This document shows positions 12,828 through 20,416 of a stretch of 35,909 bases of DNA, piece by piece. Numbering within the stretch: the first letter of the stretch is position 1; the number at the start of each line of letters is the position of its first letter. The translations under genes were made by a program, and so were the position numbers. The stretch is from Desulfococcaceae bacterium (GTDB lineage: Bacteria > Desulfobacterota > Desulfobacteria > Desulfobacterales > Desulfosalsimonadaceae), in the NCBI GenBank assembly GCA_030145385.1, contig JAQYVU010000042.1, positions 1 through 35,909 on the forward strand, read 5' to 3'. The notes beneath the pieces were generated by a model. That model was not told the origin of the DNA and searched no databases. It worked only from the letters and a program-made list of their open reading frames with translations.

Positions 12828-14570
12828 TTAAAAGCTGAGGGTTGCTGAAGCATAATAATTCCAGACTTCATCAACAACCGGATTGATTGTGTCTAAAGCA
12901 GTCGCACCTGATATTCTGACGGGTGCGCCCAGCGGATTGCCGCTGCCGGTATACTTATAATCATAGTATTGGGTGCCGAGTCTGACGAAAAAGTTCTTAT
13001 CGATAATCGGCTGAATGTAATATGCTTCGTAAACATCCCCGCGAACCGCAAGTTTGCTTCCGATCAAAGAATCTTCTGCGCCGGTGAAATTGAACCAGTA
13101 TTTGGAACCCCAGTTGTATTCAAGACCCAGTCGTCCTTTAAAGGGCATGGGGAACAGAGCTCCTGCATAAATGCTGTATCCGTCTCTTGTTTCAAGATCG
13201 CCGTTGGAGCTTAATAAGCCCATTCCCAGCATTTCATAAAAAGGATTGTTGGATATTTGTGTAGGATCGGTATGGGTCCATGATCCGGCTAAAAACAGGT
13301 CAATATCAGCGATTTCATTGGTCAGGTTGCTTCTGAGAAGTAAAGAGGCGGCATCCCAGTCGCCGATGTTGGTCATGGGTTCCAGCCGGCTGATATAACC
13401 GCCGGTGTTCTGTTCAAAATAATATTCCGCTTCCCCGTCACCATTGGTGTCCTGTTTTGAAACAATAAACGGCATAACGGTTGTTCCGGTGAAACCGTCC
13501 GTGATATCCCAGGCGTGGGCATAATTGAACATTAAGCTGGTTGAGCCGTTGTCATAAAGATCTGAAATAAATCCCAGCATGTGAACATCATCCAGGGAAG
13601 AACCCATGTAATTCAAGGATGATGAGTTCCCCCAGTCGGATTCATAGCCGACACCATAGCAGATTTTAAAGTTAGCGCCCGGAATACCGATGATATTTTC
13701 CAGACCGAATGCCAGTGATGCACCGTCAAACTGCCAGTTAATAATTGTTGCAACCGGAGACCCGCCGACTTCGCTATAGTTCCCATATTCCAGGGGCGGG
13801 CCATCGGTTGAAGGCCTGCGACCCAGTGAAAAGCTGATGGGAACATCGCTGTATTCCTTGCTGTAAATAAAAGTCGCTCTTTCAAGGCGGATGGAGTCGC
13901 CATGGGGAAGGCTGGAAGTATTGCCGTCAAATGTCACATCCCCCAGGCTGCCCTGGTTGAATTTAACGCCACTGCTGTCTCCGTAAACTTTGTATGCGGC
14001 AAGACGCCCGGTAAATTTCAGGTTCTCGTTAATCCGGGCTTTCATATCCATACGGAATTTATTGGTATAAATAATATCATTGTTTGCATCATAGGTTTCA
14101 GGCGGAGGAATCATTCCGGCCATTGCCATTTGCTGGATTCCCTGTTGAATTTGCGGGAGTGTCGCACCATTAAATCCAAAAGGCGGGGGAGTAAAAAAAG
14201 CACCCATCAGTGAGGGGGGGGCGGCCAGAATATTGTCATAATGGATACTGTCTGCACGGGTTCGAAGATAGACGCCAAAGGAAATTTTGTCCGTGGCTGT
14301 ATGCATTTCAGCTGCGTCCAAACGGCCGCTCAGGTCGTCAATATCATCCTGAGCCCAATTGTCCTGTTTCTCGAGTTTTTCGATTTTCTTTTGCAGCGTG
14401 CTTACTTCTTCTTTAAGGGTTTCTACGCTGCATTTGGCCTTACATCCTTCAGTCGCACATTTCTTGCTGCAATTATTGGCTACTGCCTGAAACGGCAGAG
14501 CGAGTGTCAGTAAAAACGCAATCGCCGATAAAAAAATTATTGATTTAAAAGCTGGTGTTGCGCGTTTCAT
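12828..14570 (-). CDS. Outer-membrane beta-barrel protein (DUF3373-like) with Cys-rich N-terminus
   Basis: A 580-residue exported protein. A signal peptide (hydrophobic core FLSAIAFLLTLALPF, cleavage near AVA-NN) is followed by a Cys cluster, CSKKCATEGCKAKC, and a coiled coil of about 45 residues (VETLKEEVSTLQKKIEKLEK onward). The remainder is rich in alternating amphipathic strands with aromatic ends and finishes in YYASATLSF; the terminal Phe is the usual outer-membrane assembly signal. The strands and DKISFGVYLRTRADSI segment recall DUF3373 porin-like proteins of Desulfobacterota and Campylobacterota. It is the first gene after a sigma-54-type promoter and heads the sulfur operon, suggesting a channel for the sulfur substrate. 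Substrate and oligomeric state are unknown. Confidence 0.78.
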   Translation of the reverse strand: MKRATPAFKSIIFLSAIAFLLTLALPFQAVANNCSKKCATEGCKAKCSVETLKEEVSTLQKKIEKLEKQDNWAQDDIDDLSGRLDAAEMHTATDKISFGVYLRTRADSIHYDNILAAPPSLMGAFFTPPPFGFNGATLPQIQQGIQQMAMAGMIPPPETYDANNDIIYTNKFRMDMKARINENLKFTGRLAAYKVYGDSSGVKFNQGSLGDVTFDGNTSSLPHGDSIRLERATFIYSKEYSDVPISFSLGRRPSTDGPPLEYGNYSEVGGSPVATIINWQFDGASLAFGLENIIGIPGANFKICYGVGYESDWGNSSSLNYMGSSLDDVHMLGFISDLYDNGSTSLMFNYAHAWDITDGFTGTTVMPFIVSKQDTNGDGEAEYYFEQNTGGYISRLEPMTNIGDWDAASLLLRSNLTNEIADIDLFLAGSWTHTDPTQISNNPFYEMLGMGLLSSNGDLETRDGYSIYAGALFPMPFKGRLGLEYNWGSKYWFNFTGAEDSLIGSKLAVRGDVYEAYYIQPIIDKNFFVRLGTQYYDYKYTGSGNPLGAPVRISGATALDTINPVVDEVWNYYASATLSF

Positions 14571-14648
14571 ATTTACCTCCTGTTAAATGTTATGTGCAAA
14601 ATCGGTCAATGCTGTAATTATTAAATGTTAATGTCGAATTATTTATAA

Positions 14649-14664
14649 TGCAATGAGCATGCCA
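14649..14664 (-). promoter_or_regulatory. Sigma-54 promoter of the sulfur operon
   Basis: Read on the minus strand the site is TGGCATGCTCATTGCA. Compared with the sigma-54 consensus TGGCACG-N4-TTGCW it has the invariant GG and GC with exact spacing and one mismatch. Transcription would begin about 12 bases downstream, leaving a leader of roughly 65 bases before the barrel gene at 14570. The adjacent divergent gene encodes a sigma-54 activator, which strongly supports the assignment. Confidence 0.85.
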
Positions 14665-14727
14665 GAAATATTTTAGATGGCTTTGCCTAGCATGCAAGCG
14701 GCCTTAGAATCACTGGTCATAAGATTT

Positions 14728-14795
14728 TAATACGAGTTAGGGTGTTAAATATTTTATGTTTAATACGGTCTTGTTTTTAGCAAATAAACGTATTA
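14728..14795. promoter_or_regulatory. Candidate upstream activator sites (TAATACG boxes)
   Basis: TAATACG occurs at 14728-14734 and 14761-14767, and its reverse complement CGTATTA at 14789-14795. The first two are 33 bases apart (about three helical turns), and the last two form an inverted pair. They lie about 65-145 bases upstream of the sigma-54 promoter, the usual distance for enhancer sites of a Fis-type activator. Binding by the divergent regulator is inferred. Confidence 0.5.
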
Positions 14796-14796
14796 T

Positions 14797-14836
14797 GTTT
14801 ACATATGTTAACTTAATGGTTAACAGGTTTACATAT
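14797..14836. promoter_or_regulatory. Palindromic GTTTACATATGTTAAC cluster before the activator gene
   Basis: GTTTACATATGTTAAC at 14797-14812 is a near-perfect palindrome. GTTAAC recurs at 14819-14824 and GTTTACATAT at 14827-14836, just before the ribosome site of the activator gene at 14860. The position suits an autoregulatory operator or a second regulator's site. Confidence 0.4.
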
Positions 14837-14859
14837 CAGTTTCAGGTTAAGGGGGGAAC

Positions 14860-16236
14860 ATGGCGGATAATCCATTTGATATCGGCAAGCACTGGAAAAC
14901 CATTGCCAATACATTTAATGACGGATTGCTTGTTTTTGATACTCGCGGAAGATTTCTCGCGGCAAATAAAGCGGCTGAAAAGTTGACCGGTTATACGGAA
15001 GAGGAACTTAAAAGCAAGGATTGCCGGATACTGAACTGCACAGGATGTAAGATTCTTGCCCGAGGTGAAAAGGAAAAATGGTGCAAACTTTTTTCTAAAG
15101 GCCAGGTTCTTGATAAAAAGTGTTTAATCACCCATAAAGACCGACGCACCATTCATCTGATGAAGAGCGGAACCGTGCTGAGGGATTCGGATGGTGAAAT
15201 CGTCGGTGTTGTTGAAACCTTAACCGACATATCCCAGGTCATCCGCCAGCAGCAGGAAATCAAGACCCTGCGTCAGACGTTTCATTTAGATGACGGATAC
15301 CACGGTATTGTGGGAAAGTCTCTGGTTATGCTGAATCTGTTTGAGTTGATAGAAAATGTATCGCACACATATGCACCGGTGATGATTTCAGGAGAAAGCG
15401 GTACTGGAAAAGAACTTGTTGCCCGGGCGATTCATGAAGCCGGACCCCGAAGGGACAGACCCTTTATCAAAGTCAATTGCGCCGCGTTAAATGATAATCT
15501 GCTTGAGAGTGAATTGTTCGGCCATGTGAAAGGCGCTTTTACCGGTGCGGATCGAAACCGGATCGGCCGATTTGAGGCTGCCCATGAAGGGAGTATCTTT
15601 TTAGATGAAATCGGTGATATCCCCCTGTCAACCCAGGTAAAGCTGTTGCGCGTGCTTGAGGAAAAGAAAATTGAACGGGTCGGTGATATTAAAACAATTC
15701 CCATTGATGTCCGTATTATTACGGCGACGAATAAAAACCTGGAAAAACTTGTCAGAGAAGGTGAATTCAGAGAAGATCTGTATTTCAGAATTAATGTATT
15801 TCCGCTTCATTGTCCGTCTCTGGATCAGCGTCGTGAAGATATCCCGATCATCGTTCAGCATTTTATCCGTCAGAATTCTCAGGACAGCGGCAAGAGAATT
15901 CTGGGGGTCACGCCAAAAGCCATGGATGCGCTGACTTCATATCATTGGCCCGGTAATGTCAGGGAACTCAGAAATGCCATTGATTATGCTTTTGTGCTGT
16001 GCCCGGGGGGCGGTATCGGCATAGAACATCTTCCCGTAAAAATCACATCGCAAAAAAATTGTCTGCCGGCAGAAAATAATACTCCGGCTCCTGATTATTC
16101 GAATGATCGGGAAACCATGCTTCAGGTCCTTCGGGATTCCGCCTGGAATCAGTCTGAGGCTGCCCGAAAACTTGGGGTCAGCCGCGTGACAGTGTGGAAG
16201 CGGATGAAAAAATATGGATTAAAGCGACCGGAATAA
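14860..16236 (+). CDS. Sigma-54-dependent activator with PAS sensor domain
   Basis: A 458-residue bacterial enhancer-binding protein. An N-terminal PAS domain (about 11-130) contains four cysteines, Cys55, Cys60, Cys63 and Cys75 (DCRILNCTGC then WCKLF). The AAA+ domain (about 148-375) has Walker A GESGTGKE at 178-185, the sigma-54 contact loop GAFTGA at 225-230 and Walker B IFLDEIGD at 246-253. A Fis-type helix-turn-helix (NQSEAARKLGVSRVTVWKRM) closes the protein. A GGGGGG-containing ribosome site precedes ATG. It is divergent from the sulfur operon, whose promoter is of sigma-54 type, so it is very probably that operon's activator. There is no receiver domain, so sensing is likely direct through PAS; the Cys cluster could hold a metal centre or react with sulfur species. 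Confidence 0.93.
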   Translation: MADNPFDIGKHWKTIANTFNDGLLVFDTRGRFLAANKAAEKLTGYTEEELKSKDCRILNCTGCKILARGEKEKWCKLFSKGQVLDKKCLITHKDRRTIHLMKSGTVLRDSDGEIVGVVETLTDISQVIRQQQEIKTLRQTFHLDDGYHGIVGKSLVMLNLFELIENVSHTYAPVMISGESGTGKELVARAIHEAGPRRDRPFIKVNCAALNDNLLESELFGHVKGAFTGADRNRIGRFEAAHEGSIFLDEIGDIPLSTQVKLLRVLEEKKIERVGDIKTIPIDVRIITATNKNLEKLVREGEFREDLYFRINVFPLHCPSLDQRREDIPIIVQHFIRQNSQDSGKRILGVTPKAMDALTSYHWPGNVRELRNAIDYAFVLCPGGGIGIEHLPVKITSQKNCLPAENNTPAPDYSNDRETMLQVLRDSAWNQSEAARKLGVSRVTVWKRMKKYGLKRPE

Positions 16237-16259
16237 AAAATATTAAATCAGGGGACTTA

Positions 16260-17306
16260 ATGAATTGCATTCATGTTCAAATTTTTCGTTTTTTTATCAT
16301 ATCGGGATGTCTGCTGAGTGTGTTTTTGGGGTGTAATTTAAAAGATCCCTTACCCATTCCCATTGAAGATATTTCATGCCACAAGGTCAAAGTAGCCCCC
16401 GGTCCGGAAGATTTTGTGCTTGATCTCCGGCACGGGGCTCCCCGCCTGCTGATTTCTTCCCATGACCGACGGAATCCCGAATCATCCGGCGGCATATACT
16501 ATTTTGATATTAACACGGAAAAATCCGGGGTGTTGGCACGTATCGGCGAGCCGGATAAAATCGCCGCTTTTAAGCCCCACGGCATGGATATCCGAAGCGA
16601 TGGCCGGATAACGATGCTCTACGTGATTATTCACGATCCTTACGCCCATGATGAAAGGCTTGAAAATGCCGTTATCATCTATGAAGTAAGAAAAAATGAT
16701 CTGCGTTTTGTCAAACTCCTGGAAGACGCGGATCATTTGTGGTCGCCCAACGACCTTTCAGTGTTACCGTCCGGAGATATATACGTAACAAATGATATGC
16801 ATGGCAGTCTGGATATGTTGACACACAGTAAATCGTCTGAAATCGTTTATTTTGATCATCTCACAGAGATATGGAAAAAGGTGGCGGATGACATCTCGTT
16901 TGCCAACGGAATTCTGGCGGAAGAAGACCGGGTATATGCCACCGCAACATTTGATGATGAGGTAGTGGTGTTTCCCCGCACGGAAGACGGCGGTCTGGGA
17001 ACCCCGGAGCAGGTTGTCCGGGTCAAGGGAGCGGATAATTTAATGCGATATAAAAAGTCTATTCTGACCACCGCACATTATGATGATATGGCTTTTTTAA
17101 GTCACAGTAAAAATCCGGAAAATTATTCGCCGTCGATTGTGTTTATGATCCGGCCGGAAATGTATACCAAAGACACGGTTTTTGTGGACACGGGGGAGAT
17201 GATCAGCGCGGCGTCCACAGCGATGGTTTATCGCGATAAACTTTATATTTCTCAGGTTTTTGATCCGTATCTGGTGGTGTGTGATGTTCCTGTGTTTATG
17301 AAATAA
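16260..17306 (+). CDS. Paraoxonase/SMP-30-like beta-propeller lipoprotein
   Basis: A 348-residue protein with a lipoprotein signal: hydrophobic FRFFIISGCLLSVF followed by the lipobox LGC. The rest has the repeating strand pattern of a six-bladed propeller. Segments match the calcium-site regions of paraoxonase-like arylesterases and lactonases: KPHGMDIR, WSPNDLSVLPSGDIYVTNDMH, SFANGILAEEDRVYATA and GADNLMRYKKSILTTAHYDD. The open frame extends upstream to 16194 inside the regulator gene, but the ATG at 16260 follows AGGGGA and begins the signal peptide, so it is chosen. It starts 23 bases after the activator gene and is probably co-transcribed. Lactone or ester hydrolysis at the envelope is a family-based guess; the link to sulfur metabolism is unclear. 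Confidence 0.75.
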   Translation: MNCIHVQIFRFFIISGCLLSVFLGCNLKDPLPIPIEDISCHKVKVAPGPEDFVLDLRHGAPRLLISSHDRRNPESSGGIYYFDINTEKSGVLARIGEPDKIAAFKPHGMDIRSDGRITMLYVIIHDPYAHDERLENAVIIYEVRKNDLRFVKLLEDADHLWSPNDLSVLPSGDIYVTNDMHGSLDMLTHSKSSEIVYFDHLTEIWKKVADDISFANGILAEEDRVYATATFDDEVVVFPRTEDGGLGTPEQVVRVKGADNLMRYKKSILTTAHYDDMAFLSHSKNPENYSPSIVFMIRPEMYTKDTVFVDTGEMISAASTAMVYRDKLYISQVFDPYLVVCDVPVFMK

Positions 17307-17345
17307 TGGCGTCGACAAAAAAATATATATTTAAACCTGAGTTAA

Positions 17346-17573
17346 TGGGCGTCCGGTATTTTTAATACTGAATCACAAAAGACTACACGAAATAAATCCG
17401 GCGACCTGATCGCAATCAACGAAGGGTTTCCGGACCGGATTTCATTTTGGGCGGAGGCCTTTTTTGAATTTGAGGTGACCACCGGAGAAGAATCCCGGAA
17501 AGTGCAAAAACGGGATCTTGCCCGGTTTTCTCACGAACCTGAGCGGTTCAGGAACAAGGCATCTCAGGCCTGA
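17346..17573 (+). pseudogene. Fragment of a tyrosine recombinase/integrase N-terminus
   Basis: An open frame without a start codon reads GFPDRISFWAEAFFEFEVTT followed by a KVQKRDLARF segment. This resembles the first core-binding helix of XerC/D-like integrases (wording such as EVTT...S+KVQ+RDL recalled from Desulfobacterota integrases). The similarity stops at about 17520, exactly where the dispersed repeat begins, and the frame then ends at a TGA (17571) inside the repeat. No catalytic domain follows. It is a decayed remnant; the family call is moderate. Confidence 0.45.
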
Positions 17574-17649
17574 AGCTCTAGTTTTTTACCTCAATGGCTG
17601 AGTAACGCAGTTCCTGGATTGCTCAGATTCGCCTTTGGTGAAGAAAATT
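17521..17649. repeat. 129-bp dispersed palindromic repeat, copy B
   Basis: Same element as at 10821-10949, in the same orientation: CCCGGTTTTCTCA, CAGGAACAAGGCATCTCAG, TGAGTAACGCAGTTCCTG and CGCCTTTGGTGAA align in order. Its edges coincide with the ends of two broken genes, the integrase fragment on the left and the flavoprotein on the right. Confidence 0.8.
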
Positions 17650-17651
17650 AT

Positions 17652-18056
17652 TCAGCTTTTAATCTGCGCCAGGCCCATCTCCATTCGGCCCAGAGCCGAT
17701 GCCAGGGTGGTGGTGATGACGCCGTCGGCAATGCCGTAACGAAATTTGTTGATAGTGTTATATGTGGCAGGTGCCAACAGGTAAACGTCAAAGGGTTTTT
17801 CATCACTTAGATGCTCAGCAGCCGATGTCAGCCGGGTAACCACCGGATTCATGGTACTCCATTCCAGGGCTTCTAATGTAGTGTATCTCAATCCCTCTTC
17901 TGAAGCATATACCTGGACATCCGCGCCATAACGGCGGAGACTGCGTGCAATGGTCGGTGCTTTCATTGAAGCAATACTGCCGGTAATCATCAGTGCAATA
18001 CGTTTTCCTTTAAGATGTTCACCTGACAAAGGTACATCATGATCACCTAAATCCAT
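17652..18056 (-). CDS. Flavoprotein (CoaC/Dfp-like), C-terminally truncated
   Basis: The 134-residue product is the N-terminal two thirds of an HFCD-family flavoprotein, the fold of phosphopantothenoylcysteine decarboxylase. Visible features are the FMN-binding strand KRIALMITGSIASMKAPTIA, the LTSAAEHLSDEKPFD stretch, the APATYNTINKFRYGIADG motif, and the TTLASALGR helix. Family members normally continue with a PAMHG-like substrate-binding segment and reach about 180-200 residues. Here the frame stops three codons into different sequence, right at the edge of the 129-bp repeat, so the gene is truncated and probably non-functional. The ATG is used because an in-frame stop lies a few codons upstream. 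It may be better regarded as a pseudogene. Confidence 0.75.
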   Translation of the reverse strand: MDLGDHDVPLSGEHLKGKRIALMITGSIASMKAPTIARSLRRYGADVQVYASEEGLRYTTLEALEWSTMNPVVTRLTSAAEHLSDEKPFDVYLLAPATYNTINKFRYGIADGVITTTLASALGRMEMGLAQIKS

Positions 18057-18125
18057 TGAAGCCGGCCGGGTCGGTTTCCATCAAGTATTCATATATTGTT
18101 CTCTTTTTAAATACTGATTTTATTT

Positions 18126-20384
18126 TTACTTGGATGTCATGGAATAAATACCATTCCAGCTGTCATCAAAAGGATTCTTTTTTAATTCCATGCAACGTTT
18201 AAGCATGGTCTTGCTCGGGCCATCTTCCGGAATAAGTGTTAATGCGGTTTTAAAGTGATCAATTCCACGTTCCCAATCCTGATTTCTATATGCAGCGAGC
18301 CCTTTGGCATAATACGTAAACAATTCCTGTGTCTTTGTGTCAAGGTCTTTAGAATATCCCCAGATCTGGTAAATATTAAGCGGTTCTTCTTTCCCAACGA
18401 CAAAGATTGTATCAATTTCACGTTTGACAATATCGTCACCTGAGGCTTTTGCAGTGTTCTCGCCGGTGAGTATATACGTACCATAAATCTTGTTGACCCC
18501 CTCCAGCCTAGCTGCCGTATTGACCGTATCGCCGATCATGGTGTAATCCATACGGTTTTTTGATCCCATGTTGCCGACAATGGCTTTTCCTGAATAGATA
18601 CCGATTCGCATTTTTAGTTCCGGTCTGTTTTCAGACTGCCATTTGCGTCGAAGTGCAATCAGTCTTTTTTGCATGTCGATACAAACCCGGCAGGCAACTT
18701 CTTTTTTATCCAAAATATCATTTGGAGCGCCGAAAAAAGCAATAATCGCATCCCCTTCAAATTTATCGACAGTGCCTTCATACTGTGTGATGATATCCGT
18801 CATTTCAGTTAAAAATTCATTTAATAGCTCAACCAGCTCTGTTGGTGTGAGACTTTCCGAAACACTCGTAAACCCTTCAACATCAGAAAAAAAGGCAACA
18901 ATGTCCCGTTCTTCACCACCTAGTAACAGCTTGCCCGGAGATTTCAGCAGATATTTTACAACAGAAGGCGCGAGATAGGTTGAAAAGACACTCTTGATAA
19001 ACCTTTTCTGTTTCGTTTCATCGATATACTTTAAAATTGTGATTGTAGTATATATAAAGAAAATCAGTGCGGTTAGATATGTCAGGTTTAATATCCATGC
19101 TTTTTCCACAAACAAATAATACGATAAGACATAAAATGAACCTATTGTAAGGGCAGTAATGATTGCACCTGAAACAGCGCCTGCCCGATAAAGCATGATG
19201 CTTAAAAAAAAGCCTGCCAGGATAATGGTAATAGCATCAACCAGCCCCCCCCAGCTCGGCATTTTCAAAAAATCATCTGATAAAATATTATCGATAACAT
19301 TGGCATGGATTTCTGCCCCCGGCATCAACTCATCCATGGGGGTTACCTGCTCGTCATTAATACCACTGGCTGTCGGGCTGACCATTACAATTTTATCTTT
19401 AAATTGCTCATCGGAAATAGTCCCATGCAGAATATCTGTAATCGAATACCTGGGAAAGATTTCTTTCCCCCCCCGATAATTGATAAATAAACGCCCGGCA
19501 TAATCTGTAGGAATAACTCTTTCCCCGATTCTTACTTCCTGAATACCATTATCACTTATGTTAACCGAAAGGGGTTTGCCCAGATAAGCGCTGGCTGTGA
19601 CAAGAGACAGGGGGGCATGCAATTTGCCGCTATATCTGAATAAAGTCTCTATTCTTCTGACAACACCGTCTTCCCGGTCAGGTGTTTTGTTGAAATAGCC
19701 CGAGTACCCGGTTGATCTGGAAATTTTTTTGATATTTGACTGAACGCCCCGGGCATCGGCGAAATCAAGCTTTTTGGGGTTGGGTCCATATTCAATGATG
19801 GTATACCTGGACCCCTTGATGTTTTCCAACTCTGACTGAATACTGCTCCGGCCGGCCTTCACCTGTGGAGAAATCTCTGCGGCGGCCTCTTTTTCAAATT
19901 GGAAAAAATAGCCGAGCACCACGTGAGCCTTGGCGTTTTCAATGGCTGCTGCCAATAATTCATCATTATCTAATTGACTTTTTAAACGATCTAGAGAGCG
20001 GTTGAATTGCTCAGTTTGTATATTCTGGTCTTCGGCAGTTTGCCGGATAGTATCAATGACAGTTAAAGTCCGTTTATCATCTGCTTCAAGAAACCCCAGG
20101 TCAAATGCTATAACCCTGGCACCGGCATCCGATAGTCGCGTGACAAGATCGGCAAATTTTGAACGCGGCCAGATCCATTTTCCCTCTTTTGCAATACTCT
20201 TTTCGTCGATCACGGCCATTACGATGTCAGAACCCGGCTCAACAGGTCCCCGTGCCAGAAATCGGGCATCAATCGATTTAAGTTCTATTAAATTTAAAAA
20301 TGGGATTTTTTGATAAATTAGAAGGGTGAAGAAAATATAACTGACAGTCAATAAGTAAAATTTTGATTTTTGTTTATCTCGCAT
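18126..20384 (-). CDS. CHASE2-domain adenylate/guanylate cyclase
   Basis: A 752-residue membrane signalling enzyme. One helix (about 9-28) leads into a large periplasmic CHASE2 sensor (about 30-370: VMAVIDEKSIAKEGKWIWPR, VIAFDLGFLE). Three helices follow (about 385-455), then a class III nucleotide cyclase domain (about 490-675). Metal ligands are Asp501 (FFSDVEGFTS) and Asp545 (DKFEGDAIIAFFG); Lys541 and the MDYTMIGDTVNTAARLEG segment favour ATP. The C-terminus (about 680-740) has TPR-like helices. The likely product is cAMP. It is the last gene of the surface-protein operon, 32 bases after the giant gene. No good ribosome site is seen before ATG. CHASE2 cyclases are often found near FecR proteins in Desulfobacterota, as here. 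The signal sensed is unknown. Confidence 0.9.
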   Translation of the reverse strand: MRDKQKSKFYLLTVSYIFFTLLIYQKIPFLNLIELKSIDARFLARGPVEPGSDIVMAVIDEKSIAKEGKWIWPRSKFADLVTRLSDAGARVIAFDLGFLEADDKRTLTVIDTIRQTAEDQNIQTEQFNRSLDRLKSQLDNDELLAAAIENAKAHVVLGYFFQFEKEAAAEISPQVKAGRSSIQSELENIKGSRYTIIEYGPNPKKLDFADARGVQSNIKKISRSTGYSGYFNKTPDREDGVVRRIETLFRYSGKLHAPLSLVTASAYLGKPLSVNISDNGIQEVRIGERVIPTDYAGRLFINYRGGKEIFPRYSITDILHGTISDEQFKDKIVMVSPTASGINDEQVTPMDELMPGAEIHANVIDNILSDDFLKMPSWGGLVDAITIILAGFFLSIMLYRAGAVSGAIITALTIGSFYVLSYYLFVEKAWILNLTYLTALIFFIYTTITILKYIDETKQKRFIKSVFSTYLAPSVVKYLLKSPGKLLLGGEERDIVAFFSDVEGFTSVSESLTPTELVELLNEFLTEMTDIITQYEGTVDKFEGDAIIAFFGAPNDILDKKEVACRVCIDMQKRLIALRRKWQSENRPELKMRIGIYSGKAIVGNMGSKNRMDYTMIGDTVNTAARLEGVNKIYGTYILTGENTAKASGDDIVKREIDTIFVVGKEEPLNIYQIWGYSKDLDTKTQELFTYYAKGLAAYRNQDWERGIDHFKTALTLIPEDGPSKTMLKRCMELKKNPFDDSWNGIYSMTSK

Positions 20385-20416
20385 AAATTGACAACATTAA
20401 AGTTATGATCGCATCA

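Noticed and set aside
14756-14986. Plus-strand frame of 76 codons overlapping the activator start
   Set aside because: It overlaps the regulatory region and the PAS coding sequence in another frame and has no family features.
16194-16259. Longer start for the propeller lipoprotein inside the regulator gene
   Set aside because: The extra 22 residues would precede the lipoprotein signal, and the ATG at 16260 has its own ribosome site.
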